Shown piece after piece: positions 24,248 through 35,590 of a stretch of DNA of 64,000 nt. Numbering within the stretch: position 1 is the stretch's first letter; the number at the start of each line of letters is the position of its first letter. The position numbers and the translations under genes are program-made. The stretch lies in NCBI GenBank assembly GCA_015143295.1, contig CM026554.1, positions 53,628,627-53,692,626 on the forward strand, in the 5' to 3' direction. Under the pieces are notes generated by a model. That model was not told the origin of the DNA. It was given only the letters and a program-made list of their open reading frames with translations, and did not search any database. This DNA comes from Tetracentron sinense. Taxonomy: Eukaryota; Streptophyta; Magnoliopsida; Trochodendrales; Trochodendraceae.

Positions 24248-25028
24248 GCAGTGGTTGCAACATAGAGGATATGAAGTGCAAAGATAATCACCTCACTGAG
24301 TAAGCATTTCCTCAAAATTTCATACCCAAAACTGACAATTTTTTTAATTGTAAATTCGAGCATTATTGTGTAATTGTCTTTCAATTCATTTTGAATCTTG
24401 TTTAGTGAGTGGGTCAACTCTTGGATGGTAATAATGATATTTTTCCCATAAAAAAACACTCTTGGATGGAGTTTAATTAAGGGATGGTTTGGCATAATTG
24501 TTGGGAGTGATTTTCTTTTCATATGGAAATAGAAATTCAGAAATATGGTTTGCTACATTTTGGACCTAAAAGATTCCAATTAAAATTGTGCTCTTGGAAC
24601 TAAATATTGGAAAAAAAGTCACTTGTGAAAAATAAATTCTCAAAAATATAAATTTAATGACGAGGACCACCACCCCCCCATCCCTACACCACCTTCATCA
24701 CAACCATTTCCCACCTCGCCTCCCACTGCCACGTCCAGCTTTAGCTCTCGATAGTAGTAGACACCATTGAAAGTTTTTAATCACTTTCCTTTCCAAAATT
24801 AGAGAATGTCTGAATTGATGCTGAAGAGGCCTACTCCCAGGGGCGGAGCCGGGGGCGCCATGGCTCCTTCCAAAATTTTTGTAATACCATGTTCTGGTTT
24901 TTTTAAATGTTTTTAGTACACTTGCCCCCCACCTCACCCCCCAAATTTTGTCTTATAATATGTAGTCCCCCCCTCCCTCCCCTCAAATTTTTTTTTTTTG
25001 TCATATATACAGTAGGCCCCCTAATAGA
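24248..25028. other. Spacer with decayed hAT-type end
   Basis: No gene. At 24838 the sequence CAGGGGCGGAGCCGGG looks like the end of a common plant hAT group, but the matching right end was not found. Confidence 0.35.
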
Positions 25029-25762
25029 GTCTAGTTATGCCCTTTAGTTCGCCACATGTCCCTATTGATACCACTTAACTATAGTTAAAATTAAGACTCC
25101 ACAAAGCCCGATTGGCCCAATTCGGCTCAAGATCAGCCCAAATTTTAGGCTCTAACGGGCCAAGCCAAGCCTAAAAAAAAGCTCGAAAAATCAATCAAGC
25201 CGAGCTCGAGACAACCCCTGTGCGACTCGGGTCGGCCCGGCTCGATTGAGGTTCGGTTCGGCTCGGCTCAAATATTATTGAAAAAATAAAAAATAAATAA
25301 AAATATTATTTATATATATCATTATATATATAATATAAAATATTATTATTTTTTTAAAAAAGGATTCAAGCCGAGCTCGAGCCAAGCCAAGCCCGGCTTG
25401 TGCTTGAATCAATTCTGGCCGAGCCAAGCTTTTGAATTCAGGCCGAGCTTCGGGCCGATTTTTCGGGCTTGATTTCGGGCAGAGCCGGGCTTCAAGCCGA
25501 GAAAAATTTCTTTGCCCAAGCCCGGCCCGAATACAGCCCTAGTTAAAATTCACCACTCTTAGAGTTCACCTACTTATCCTTGGTGTTTAGGAAAAAAATA
25601 TTTAAAAAAATTTAACCTTGGAAAATTAGTGAATTTTAACTAGGGTTTAATTTTTTTTTTGATATTAAAAAAAAAAAAACCCAAGAATAAGTGGGTGAAT
25701 CTTAACCACAGTTAAGGGATATCAGTAGGGACACGTGGCGACATCAAGGACATTACCGGAAA
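25029..25762. mobile_element. Palindromic MITE, copy 1, split by a nested insert
   Basis: The outer parts carry the family words: gccacatgtccctattga and acttaactatagtt on the left, then attcaccactcttagagttcacc, aactagggttt, gtgggtgaatcttaacc and cgtggcgacatcaagg on the right. Between 25093 and 25539 sits a foreign GC-richer block. Confidence 0.65.
25093..25539. mobile_element. Nested insert rich in GAGCTCG/GGCTCGG words
   Basis: The block is bracketed by an exact 11-bp direct repeat tagttaaaatt (25082-25092 and 25540-25550), which fits a target duplication. Both arms carry ggcccggctcg- and aagcccggc-type words around an AT-rich centre. The termini are not clear inverted repeats. Confidence 0.55.
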
Positions 25763-25862
25763 AATTCTCAAAACAAAAAAATTATCCAAAAAAAATATAA
25801 ATTTGGGGCATACGCCCCGAACCCCCAAGTTCAATGCCCTCAAATCTATTAAATTTTTTTAA

Positions 25863-25992
25863 TACTATCGAGAGCAAATGCCGTGAGAATGAAAATCCAA
25901 ATATACAAACACTACTGTGGGCCCACCATTTAAAATAATCTGTAAATTATGGCGGTTTGATTTCCAAACCTGCGGGTGTGCTCTCGATAGTA
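25863..25992. mobile_element. 130-bp MITE with perfect 14-bp TIRs
   Basis: The ends are TACTATCGAGAGCA and TGCTCTCGATAGTA, exact inverted repeats. Related words flank the region at 24744 and 25996, so the MITE may be part of a larger interrupted repeat. The target duplication is unclear. Confidence 0.6.
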
Positions 25993-26321
25993 CCCACTAT
26001 CGAGAGTTTTCAATCACTTTCCATACCCATATATTATCAGAGGTCTTATAAGAATCAAATGACTAAGATAATCTGATAAATATGATTATAGGGGATATGG
26101 TCACCAAAGAACTGTCCATCAATTAGACCAATTGATCTACACTGCAATGTACTGATTCAATGTAGATGGCCCCCGCTATACTAAATAATCTCATCAATTA
26201 ATTATGCAAAGAACATTTATTTTTACACCATAAAATTATTTACATAATTTTAGTAGTTCAGGTTAGTGAAACTTCTGCAAGCTACATCACTCTTTGGGAT
26301 CTCCCTCACGAGAGGTGGCAT

Positions 26322-26425
26322 GCAATCCCATTAAAACAGGCCGTGGGTGTTATATCTTCGTTTCTCTTTCTTTATTATCAATCCCATTAGACAGGCCGTA
26401 GGTGTTATATCTTCTTTTCTCTTTC
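26322..26425. repeat. Tandem duplication of about 55 bp
   Basis: Two adjacent units share aatcccatta..acaggccgt and ggtgttatatcttc. It ends directly before the Helitron start. Confidence 0.75.
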
Positions 26426-26597
26426 TATATCTTTACTAATATGTAAAGAGGATGCCCTGTTAAAACAACACTTTTATTTTATCTCATCTTCCTATATATA
26501 AGATAAACTTTTGATTAAATATTTGTTTAATTCTCATATTACCTCTCACCCATTAATCTATTAGGCTTGACATTTTCTATGGTTAAAACCAGATTTC

Positions 26598-26882
26598 TTG
26601 GAGTCGGTTATGCCACTGAGGTTATCATGTGTCCCTTTTAACACTTTTTAACTGTGGTTAAGAGTCACCCATCTTTAAGGTTCACCCATTTATCTTTGGA
26701 TTTTAGAAAAAAAAAATTAACATTAGGAATTAGTGAATTTTAACTAGGGTTTTAAAAAATTAATATTTTTTTTCTAAAACCCAAAGATAAGTGGGTGAAC
26801 TCTAGAAGTAAATGAATCTTAACCACAGTTAAGGGTGTCAAAAGAGACACATGACAACATCAAGGGCGTAACTGGACTCCAA
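26598..26882. mobile_element. Palindromic MITE, copy 2 (inside Helitron)
   Basis: It runs from TTGGAGTCGGTTATGCC to GGCGTAACTGGACTCCAA, with long inverted arms (acatgtgtccc, aactgtggttaag, ttcacccatttatctttgg and their complements) and a centre aattagtgaattttaacta. Confidence 0.8.
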
Positions 26883-27124
26883 CTGTGGTTACGATTCACC
26901 CACCCCTAGAGTTCACCCATTTATTCTTGGTTTTTAGAAAAAAATATATATTTTTTAAACCCTGATTAAAATTCACTAACTCCTAAGGTTAAGTTTTTTT
27001 TCATTATTTTTTTCTTCTAAAAAAGAATAAGTGAGTGAATCCTAGAGGTGGGTGAATCTTAATTACAGTTAAGGAGTGTTAAAAGTAACACATGACGACC
27101 TTAGTGGCATAACCGGACTCCTTG
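26883..27124. mobile_element. Palindromic MITE, copy 3, left end shortened
   Basis: It abuts copy 2 and shows the same arms (gattcacccacccctagag ... gaggtgggtgaatctt) and right end ggcataaccggactcc. The outermost 40 or so bases of the left arm are absent, or shared with copy 2. Confidence 0.7.
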
Positions 27125-27411
27125 GTCTGTTGGCAAAATGCTTGGAAAAAAAAAACGTCTCGCCAAGGCCCCGTCCGCCTCCTTTCTTTGCTATACCCAA
27201 AATGTCTCTAAAGCTTTTTAGTTATTAAAATATCTCAACGTCATATTTTCATAAGCTACGTGTCTCTCACCATTTTTTTAACCAAAATGTCCCTCAAGTT
27301 TCTATACCCAAAATATATATATATTTTTTTAATGCCCTCACTAGGCTTCCTCTTCCCAGTCTCTCTCTCCTTCCTATTTCTCTCACGTGCATCGTATGTG
27401 ATGCCTACTAG

Positions 27412-28303
27412 TAATATATAATGAAATAAACAAGATAAATCATTCTCAAATTTTATTTATTTTTTGTTGTCAAAATCATTCTCATTTATACCTGGCCAAA
27501 TGTCTTATGAGATCTAGTTTTTATTTTTCTTTTTTATTTAAGGGGGAGTTACCTTGTGATGTTTGAGTGCACGTGCTATGTTTGAGTGCACGTGTGCTAT
27601 AACCATTTCCAGGCCCCCTCCCTTTTTTTTGGGCTGAAATATGTAAATTTTATTCATGGGAAAGAAATGCAACATCACAGTTAGGGTTGTCAATGGGCCA
27701 GGGCTAGATCGGGCTTGGGCCTAGGGTTTTTCATATTAAATAAAAACACGGTGGTCCGACGCAATCCTTAGCTTTTCAAAACTCGGATTGTATTGCTGTT
27801 AATAGAGAATGTTAAAGTTAATGGGTCCCACTAAAGAAACGTGATCGAATAGGGACTCATAAGTGTTATTAAAGCTAACAATATGGTCATGGTTGACAAC
27901 CGTTAGATCTTTGGTGTGATTCCTCTTAACTATTAGATTTTATGATGGGTAGGTTTCCAAGGGTATATAAAGAAAGAGGAAGTCTCTTTTTTCTCTTACG
28001 TTATTTAGAAGTCTCATTGAATTAGACTTAAGGAGAAAAGAAAAGACTTCTCTCATCCTCTCGAGCGCAGTACGAAAAGCCCAACATCACACCGACAAAG
28101 AAATAGGGATATTCCAGTGAATTGATATGTAAGTATCTCTTTCAATCTTCATCTCTATTTGATCATGAATTCTAGAAATCTAATTGCATGGATTAGATCT
28201 TAGATTAAATAATATTGTTTAGGTTTAACAAGTTATTATTTTGAATCGCAACATGAAACACTCACCTGGAAATCACATCTCTTTGAAATTAGATCTTGTA
28301 TAA
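27412..28303. other. Spacer with promoter-like and repeat remnants
   Basis: A short direct repeat (atgtttgagtgcacgtg twice near 27560-27600), an isolated GGCC-rich fragment near 27690, and a TATATAAAG box at about 27965 followed by a pyrimidine-rich stretch. The last could be an LTR or host promoter relic. No gene was found. Confidence 0.35.
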
Positions 28304-28607
28304 GGTAGCATTTGGTAACACTAATTTAAATAGGTAGAGCTTATTTGGAAATTGTGCTTAGTTGGACTTTACATTGTTAAGTTGAAAGTTAATTGCATGT
28401 CTACACCTTTTTAAAGTAAAGATTTTAGAGGTAAAAACCTTTACTTTAAAAAAGTAGCTCATAGTTACTTTTTATTTTAGAGGAAAAACCACTACTTAAA
28501 AAAGATGTAGACATGCAATTAACCTTCAACTTAACAATCTAAAGTCTGATTAAACACAATTTTCAAATAAGTTCAACCTATTTAGATTAGTGTTACCAAA
28601 TGTCACC
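28304..28607. mobile_element. Tourist-like (PIF/Harbinger) MITE, 304 bp
   Basis: Inverted arms exceed 100 bp, from GGTAGCATTTGGTAACACT on the left to AGTGTTACCAAATGTCACC on the right. They meet in a hairpin-like centre (aaaaacctttactttaaa / aaccactacttaaaa). The flanks are TAA and TTA, close to the 3-bp TWA duplication of PIF/Harbinger. Confidence 0.8.
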
Positions 28608-29179
28608 TTAGTCTTCCCCAATGGTTTGCGATAGCCAATTGAAGGCCAAGACGACAAGCTTCTCGCTCCACTACTCTAGCTGAACACCCTCCCAAGGGTT
28701 TGAAAGAAAGCCAACAATTCTGCAACTGCACCCACTCCGCCACCCTCACTTCTCTTGACTCTTTTAAGATATTGTCCTCATTTATAATTTATGGGTCTAA
28801 AAAAGGGTTCCTTTTTAATATATAAATTAAGTAATATATACAAGGTTTTTGTCAATTATTGTTATGGTCCATTCTTTTGCTGCGGCTTAAACAGTTAACA
28901 CTTTAAAATTTTTGATATTTAAGAATTAGGTGTATCAAGCTTTTCATTTGAGAATTAGATGTATCATGCTTTTCTTCTCTTGAGTTATAATTCTCATAAG
29001 AAATGCAGCAAAACAAATAATTTTGAATCTCATAAAAAATGGTAAGACTTCAAAACTTGTAACAACATGAATTAATTTTGTTTGAAACCATTAAGTCAAT
29101 CAAATTCCCTAACAAAGTGCAAAGTGTCAGTTTATACTTTATAAGTCTCAGCCAAAGTCCGGACCTTACTTTAGACCAC
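28608..29179. other. Spacer
   Basis: AT-rich, no coding frame. A small direct repeat (aagaattaggtgtatcaagcttttc / gagaattagatgtatcatgcttttc) lies at 28921-28975. Confidence 0.35.
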
Positions 29180-29450
29180 TGTTGTCAGAACCGGACCAGA
29201 CCGGTTGGTCGAACCGGAAAAACTGGAAACCGGTCCCCTCACTAGTTCCCAAACCCCCCAAAACTGGACATGTTTAAAAACCGGTCATTTTTGTCAAAAT
29301 CAGAAGAACCGGCCAGTTGAACTGGGAACTAGTTGAGAACCGGTCATAACTGAATAAAAATTATTATTTTTTTAAATAAAAAAAGACTCAGTCGAACCGG
29401 GAACCAGCCACTCAGTCGGTTGGATGACCGGTCCGGTTATGATAACATTG
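29180..29450. mobile_element. MITE of the AACCGGACC family, copy 1
   Basis: Inverted ends tgttgtcagaaccggacc and ggtccggttatgataaca. The middle is rich in ccggt words. A second full-length relative is at 35302-35590 and a fragment at about 58213-58290. Confidence 0.7.
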
Positions 29451-29495
29451 TTATAGACTATCATTAATTTCATTTGAGATGTCACCTCTAAACTT

Positions 29496-30005
29496 TGGAA
29501 GTTGGCTCGAGATTGGCAAAAACCGCGGATGACCGATCGATTGGCCAGGTAGGGTCGATCGATCGGTCGGTGTAGACATACACAGACGGAAAAGGCTTCG
29601 GGGCCGATCGATCGGTCAGTGTAGATCCGATCGATCGGCTATAGCGGGAAAATTCCGGGAAAGTGCTAAATTATGTCTTTTATGTTTGGGAAACTCCTAA
29701 TTCGAGTGAGAGACTTTCTATTAGTCTAAGACTCCAGGTTTAGGCCTATAAATAGGGGATTATGAGTCTAGAGAAGGTCATGGTAATGAGAACAAGGTGA
29801 ATATTTTAGGACTCCCAGGGAGAGCCCTGATAGTTTTCATGGGGAGTGGGAGATAATAGAAATGGTTTAAGCATACTAGGGCTTGGGAAAAGGTTGAAGC
29901 GATGATAGATATGGATTATTCTTAGGGTTCATTGAGAAGGTGACTTGAGTGGGGTGTACAAGGAGCTCTGGGCTTGGGTTGAGATTTAATCTGAGAGGAG
30001 AGTAA
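29496..30005 (+). repeat. 5' LTR, first part
   Basis: Contains palindromic CGATCGATCGG words and a TATA box TATAAATA near 29748, suitable as the element's promoter. It continues at 32760 beyond the inserted transposon. Confidence 0.85.
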
Positions 30006-31114
30006 GAGCCTGTTTGGTTCGGATTAAATCAAGCGATTTAATCATTTTAAACCGATTTCATGGTAATCAGCAACCCTTAATCATGTTTGGTTCGGTTATA
30101 GTAATCGATTATTATGAAATCGATTTCATTAAAAACTAGTGTCATGCGAATCGGCTGTGGGGGTGATTAGCGATGGCAACCCAATCGATTTCAACTTACC
30201 GATTATGCGGGGCGTTTTTGACGGAACTTCCGATTCGTAAAAAGAACCCGCCAAAGGCTATTCTCGCATCTCACTTTTGTGCTATACGAAAGGGGAAAAG
30301 CTGCAAGGGAGAAAGAGGAGACGAGAAGACGCCGTCGGTACAGGTAATCGGCTCCCTCTTCCTCCTTCCTCTTCTTTCTTCTCTCTGATTCTTCTTTTTC
30401 TTGTTCCTTTTTCTTTTTTTTTTCTTCTTCTGTAAATGGCATGTTAAGGTTTTGCTCTTGAATTTAGTGGTTTTTGAAATACAACATGGATTACTCTTCT
30501 TGGGGTTTTCCTGTATGGATCAGATGGTTTGGTCACCCTTCTTGGGTTTCTAAAATGGGTTCTCTGCAATTTATGTGCTGAGTTTTTTTTTAGGGTTATT
30601 TCCTTTTGGCTTCTCTACAATATTTCATACTATTGTGATTCAATGATCCATTTATCCCCTAATTACATGGAAAGAGAACAATATAATACGAATTCATGAT
30701 ATCCTGAGAAGAGTCTAGTAATTCCCTGTTTTAGATTGAACATGAACGTATCTTCCAAGGTTGTCCACTTGCCTTGTCTCGCCTTTGGTGTCTTTCTTGC
30801 AGACTTTGCATGTCTTCTGTAAGGATGAACTCATTTAGGCCATTACCTCAAGAGTTCTTGTTGCTGGTTGTTGACTTCTTGCAGACTTTGCCTTTGGGAG
30901 CTATACTTTTTTTGGGACTCTTGTTTAATAGGGGAAGTAAGATGGGATTGAACCCATTAGGCCATTACCAGAGTTCTTGTTCCTGGTTGTTGAGTTCATC
31001 CATTTATCTCTTCTATATTGTAAGCAACAATGCTTTTGCAACAATGTTTTTGTTTATTGCATTCTGAATAGTTGGAGTTGGTGGGTATTCTGGATTCTGG
31101 ACAATAGCATTAGA

Positions 31115-31595
31115 TTGGGTATTCTAGAGTGTTTGGGGTGTGTGTGTTTCCTTTGTCTTGCCTTCAGCTATCGCCTTGTGGTGTAGTTGAGTTAACCAAA
31201 AAAATAAAAACTTAAAACTAAGAAGAAACCAAATAAAGAAATTAAATTCTCATTCTCATAAACAGAAAATATCTCAAAACATCAAATGCAAGAAGAGAGA
31301 ACACATAGAATAGACGGGCAGTGGCTGGCTGATGCTTATGTTGGGTTGCAAGTGTGGTTGTGTGTGTGATGTGTGTGTGTGTGTGTGAGTGTTTGGGGTG
31401 TGTGTGTTTCCTTTGCCTTGCCTTCAGCTATCGCCTTATGGTGTAGTTGAGTTAACCAAAAAAACAAAAATCTGTGTGTGATGCCTATGTTGGGTTGCAA
31501 GTGTGATTGTGTGTGTGATGTGTGTGTGTGTGTGAGTGTTTGGGGGTGTGTGTGGTTCCTTTGTCTTGCCTTCAGCTATCGCCTTGTGGTATCCA
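31115..31595. repeat. Triplicated segment with (GT)n microsatellites
   Basis: Three copies (about 31128, 31390 and 31537) of a phrase gtgtttgggg(t)gtgtgtg followed by ccttgccttcagctatcgcc. Two are preceded by GT/GTGA microsatellites and gttgggttgcaagtgtg. This is local duplication within the transposon. Confidence 0.8.
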
Positions 31596-32140
31596 TAGGT
31601 TTCAATCCAATAATTTTCCAAAGAAACTAATTAATGCAACATGTAATCAATCATCATAATAAGAGTATCTATCCTGGTGCTAGTTGAAGTGATTTGTAGG
31701 AGTTATCAGCTTATCACCCAAGACATCTGACACATGAGAGGATTATTGACCAATTAACCTTCAAGAAGGAAAACATGAAACTGGGTTCTCAGGAATGGTA
31801 TTAGTGAAATCAGGGCACAGATGAAAAAATGTTTTTAAAATACATTTGTAGGTATTTTTACATTCGTGTTTATAGATCTTATAGCAAATTTTTAACAAGA
31901 ATTGTATGTAATAATAAATGTGCAGATTTGAATACTAGCTAGTAAAGGTAAAACCCATCCTTACATGTATCTTTCTTGTATTTTGAATATCTAAGATTTT
32001 GTGATTCAAAAAGTAGCATTTGTGCTTGTATTTGATTTGATTATGTTTATGCTTTAAGCAAGATCTTCTTCTTTTGCTAGTTGAATGAATACTTCGCAAA
32101 TATAGGGCTTATTGAATTATGTTTTTCATTTCTAGAGGAC

Positions 32141-32479
32141 ATGGATAACATTACCCAACCTAATGGTAGTAAGAGGTCGGGTCAAGTACATTCGTCCGAT
32201 TCTTTGGACCAGACCTTTATAGAGTTAGTGGTGGATGAAGTACTTAAAGGGAATAGGCCAACCACAAGTTTCAATAGGATTGGGTGGAAAAATATTAGGA
32301 AGCAATTCAATAAAAAAACTGGTAGAGAGAACCAGCACCAGTAATTGAAAAACCACTTAACAACTCTTAAGGCTAAGTGGAGGTCTTGGAATAAACTCGT
32401 TGAACAAACAGACTTTGGTTGAGATCCGATAAGAAAGGTCGTCACTACTGATGAAGAACGATGGACATATTTGATAAAG
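32141..32479 (+). pseudogene. MYB/SANT-like DNA-binding exon relic of PIF/Harbinger
   Basis: A stretch of 113 codons begins after a good 3' splice site (tttcatttctag before 32136) and ends at a donor (aaag before gtac at 32480). It reads as the plant MYB/SANT-like domain (Myb_DNA-bind_3 type): FIELVVDEVLKGNRP, GWKNIRKQFNKKTG, LKAKWRSWNKLVEQ, DEERWTYLIK. Two in-frame stop codons interrupt it, one after NQHQ (32342) and one in the place of the Trp of the FGWDP block. In PIF/Harbinger elements such a protein helps the transposase reach the nucleus and the termini. Broken, so not functional. Confidence 0.8.
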
Positions 32480-32931
32480 GTACAATGAAAGTAAAATTTT
32501 AATGGTTACTTAAAAAATGTTATTGCTAACAATATTCAATACTTCACTTACATCAATACAGGTAGACCCAGCATATGTTAGGATGATCTAAACGCAATTA
32601 TTTTGTACAAAATTGATTTCCTGCAAATAATCAATTATAGACAGGATACTTCCAAACAGGATTATTTTTAACAGCACTTTCAGCAGACATCTATTATTCA
32701 TGAAGCGCTTTCTGTATAATCAATTTTGACTTTCATAATCCGAACCAAATGGGCTCTAAATGTTGTACTGAGTTTCTCTGAATAAAGAAGAAGTAATCAA
32801 ATCTTGACCCGTGAATGTAGGCAGGTTATTGTCGAACCATGTATATCTCTTGTGTTTTTCCTTGTTGTGGTGTTTGTGTGCTTGTTTGTTTATTCTTTTC
32901 TGTCAATATTCTGTTGTTTCCCTCAACAAAT

Positions 32932-32946
32932 TGGTATCAGTGCTCC
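32932..32946 (+). other. Primer-binding site of the old LTR element
   Basis: TGGTATCAGTGCTCC lies three bases after the 5' LTR and is close to the initiator Met-tRNA type site TGGTATCAGAGC. Confidence 0.8.
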
Positions 32947-33599
32947 AGTTTAGTTTGGGCAATTTTTTATGGAGGAGGTTTGACGGAAAAGGGGTTTCAT
33001 TCTGCTGAAATAGTGCAAGATGGAAGCATACTTTGGAGATGATCTCACAATCTCCAATAGTATGAACATTCTTCTAATAAAATGGCTATTGGATTCAAGA
33101 GCTTCGTTCGACGGAATGGTTCGGCTTTTGGGAGGGGTAGTTGATGTCCCTAAGTCGCGATAAAATCTAATTTCAATTGACCAGTGATATTCCTTAGGAT
33201 TGTTGCTACACAGCAGGAGGTGGAGTGATGAAAACAAAGAATCTTTTCTTTCCCCTCTTTATTTTGATAAAGGGAAAAAAGTGTGATGATGTGTATCTTC
33301 TGGTTGGAATACGGGCGTAGGTGGAGCTACTATGCGGTCTGCAGGAATCAGAAACCGTGAGTTATGCAGTGGGTAGAAAGCTCACCTAGGGTCTCTTTTC
33401 GCAGTTGGGGCGGAGATGGGTATTCCGGTGGGTTTCTGAAAGGAAGGAGGTGGTGAGGTGCCTCTGGTGGAGAGGATGAGTCGATTTCCTCGTCTGGGGT
33501 TCTTCCAAAATGGAGGACGTATTTTCAAGCTATATATGAGTTTTGACCAAGTTTTATCGAATTCGGTGGAGTGCTTTCGGAGGGGGTTCGAGGGTATGT

Positions 33600-33765
33600 A
33601 GCTGGTGGGTCTCTTTCGCAGATGGTGCAGAGGTGGGCTAGGTCAAAAGTTTTTTGGTGAGTCTCTTTCGTAGATGGTACAGAGACAGGTATACCAAAAG
33701 GTTGTTTGATGGGTCTCTTTCGTAAATGGTGCAGAGACGGGTAGACTAAACGGTTGTTTGCGGTA
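33600..33765. repeat. Tandem array, about three 54-bp units
   Basis: Units share tgggtctctttcg(c/t)agatgg(t)gcagag and a gttgtttg end, within the interior of the old LTR element. A weaker unit appears at about 33388. Confidence 0.75.
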
Positions 33766-33952
33766 TTTACAAATGGGTTTGTGGTAATTGCAAATAGGAT
33801 GACAAAATTTTGAGAGAGATTCTGGTTCGAGGTGGAGGTGTTTCCTGATTGTGAGAGAGGCGGATGTCTATCTTAGAGGTTTACTTGGTGACTAGCAAAT
33901 CGGTTCATTGATTGTGGTGGTGTCACGGAATTCTTGCAAAAGTGAAGATTTG

Positions 33953-34667
33953 TGGAAGTTGGCTCGAGATTGGCAAAAACCGTAGATGACCGATCGATCG
34001 GCTAGGTAGGACCGATCGATCGGCCAGGTAGGACTGATCAATCGGTGGGCGTAGACATACGCGGACGAAAAAGGCTTCGGGCAAATCGATCGGCCAACGT
34101 AGATTTGATCGATTGGCCATAGTGGGAAAATTTTAGGAAAGTGCTAAATTATGTCTTTTATGTTTGGGAAACTCCTAATTCGAGTGAGAGACTTTCTATT
34201 AGTTTAAGACTCGGGGATAATGAGTCTAGGGAAAGTCTTGGTAATGAGAACAAGATGAATATGTTAGGACTCCTGGGGAGAGCGGGATTTGCTCTTGGGA
34301 AGAGCCCTGGTAGTTCTCATGGAGAGTGAGAGATAATAGAAAGGGTTTAAACATACTAGAACTTGGGAAAAAGGTTGAAGGGATGATAGATATGGATTAT
34401 TCTTAGGGTTCATTGAAAAGGTGACTTGAATGGGGTGTACAAGAGGCTCTGGGCTTGGGTTGAGATTTAATCTGAGAGGAGAGTAAATATTGTACTGGAT
34501 TTCTCAAGGTTTCTCTGAATTAAAAAGAAGTAACAGGATCTTAACCCGTGGATGTAGGCAGGTTATTGCTGAACCAAGTATATCTCTTGTGTTTTTCCTT
34601 GGTATGATATTTGTGTGTTTGTTTGTTTATTCTTTTCCGTCAGTGTTATTCTGTTATTTCTCCAACA
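33953..34667 (+). repeat. 3' LTR of the old LTR element
   Basis: 715 bp, colinear with 29496-30005 and 32760-32928. It starts TGGAAGTTGG and ends ctccaaca. Confidence 0.88.
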
Positions 34668-34915
34668 TAAACTAACTCCTTTCCGTTACAACTCCTTAGA
34701 TTTGTTATGACATATGTGGTGAATTGAGGTTAAACCAATACCAAAATGATGCAGAATATTTCACACACGATTCAGACATAGATATGCTTTTATTAATCAT
34801 CTACATGGGAAGTTGGCATTGGTTAAATAAAATGATGGGGAACTATCAAGTAAGAGAAAATTCCGACGAATTGAATGGTATGAGACAATCGCCCCATACC
34901 AATCAAAGAAGACTC

Positions 34916-35263
34916 GAAATTCTCTCTAGTTGTAACCATACTCCAAGCCGGATATGCCCCTAAGGTCGCCGCCATGCGTCTCTATTGACAACTTTTAATT
35001 GTGGTCAAGATTTACTCACCTCTAAGGTTCACCCACCTATTTTTGATTTTAAGAAGAAAAAAAATTGATAATCTTAGGAGTTAGTGAATTTTATCCTAAG
35101 TTAAAAATAAATTTTGATTTTTTTTCTTCTAAAAACCAAAGATAGGTGGGTGAACCCTAGGGGGTGGGTGAATCTTCACCACAATTAAGAGGTTGACGGA
35201 TGCGTGGCAACCTCAGGGGCATAACTGGACTCCAAGCAGTCCGATTACAACTGGAGAAAATTT
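34916..35263. mobile_element. Palindromic MITE, copy 4
   Basis: Outer inverted ends aaattctctctagttgtaa and ttacaactggagaaaattt, then the family words ccggatatgccc, aaggttcacccacctat, ataggtgggtgaaccctag and ggcataactggactcc. This copy shows that the family has an outer TIR beyond the ggactcc border. Confidence 0.8.
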
Positions 35264-35301
35264 GAAGTTCACCAAAGAAGGGATGTGGGATACGTTTCTC
35301 T

Positions 35302-35590
35302 TGTGTTATCAGAACCGGACCGGACCAGTCAGTCAAACCGAAAAAAATGGAAATCGGGCCCCTCACTGGTTTCCAAAACCTCCAAAATCGGACTACTTTA
35401 AGAACTGGCCGTTTTTTTAAGAATTAGAAGAATCGGGAGCCGGTAGTAAAACAGGTTGAGAACCGATCAGAACCCAATAAAAATAAGGATTTTACAAAAA
35501 TAAAATAAAAAGGTCACGGCCATACCGAACCGATCAAACCAAAATCGGCCACCCAATCGATTGGACGACCGATCCGGTTATAACAACATC
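35302..35590. mobile_element. MITE of the AACCGGACC family, copy 2
   Basis: Ends tgttatcagaaccggacc and gatccggttataacaaca. It is the same length class as copy 1 at 29180 and clearly diverged from it. Confidence 0.7.

Larger units (their letters stand above)
26430..27411 (+). mobile_element. Non-autonomous Helitron (982 bp)
   Basis: It starts TCTTTACTAATATG directly after an A. It ends with a hairpin (CACGTGCATCGTATGTG), a short spacer, then CTAG followed by T. TC start, 3' hairpin, CTRR end and insertion between A and T are the defining Helitron marks, with no TIRs or TSD. It has no Rep/helicase frame. It carries two adjacent copies of the palindromic MITE (26598-27124). Confidence 0.8.
30006..32756 (+). 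mobile_element. PIF/Harbinger DNA transposon, 2751 bp, non-autonomous
   Basis: The ends are GAGCCTGTTTGGTTCGG (30006) and CCGAACCAAATGGGCTC (32756), inverted repeats of about 21 bp with few mismatches. The flanking TSD is TAA (30003-30005 and 32757-32759), exactly as PIF/Harbinger requires. Inside there is no DDE transposase, but there is a damaged MYB/SANT exon near the right end, the partner ORF of this superfamily. Near the left end aatcgatt-type words repeat. The orientation is set by the MYB relic. Confidence 0.9.
29496..34667 (+). mobile_element. Old non-coding LTR retroelement, interrupted
   Basis: Two long direct repeats in the same orientation bracket the unit. The 5' LTR is 29496-30005 plus 32760-32928, split by a DNA transposon. 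The 3' LTR is 33953-34667. Both begin TGGAAGTTGG and end in CAACA or a near relative. A Met-tRNA primer site follows the 5' LTR. The 1-kb interior (32929-33952) has no protein domain, so it is non-autonomous (LARD/TRIM-like). The AATTGGTATCAG junction looks copia-like. The LTRs differ by roughly 8-10% by eye, so it is a few million years old. A taaact word lies at both outer flanks, one base off on the left, and may be the target duplication. Confidence 0.85.

Noticed and set aside
30173-30388. 71-codon frame near the left end of the Harbinger element as its first exon
   Set aside because: No similarity to a Harbinger protein. It may be a leader exon, but nothing shows it.
31436-31621. Thr/His-rich frame on the minus strand
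   Set aside because: It is the translation of GT microsatellites in the Harbinger element.
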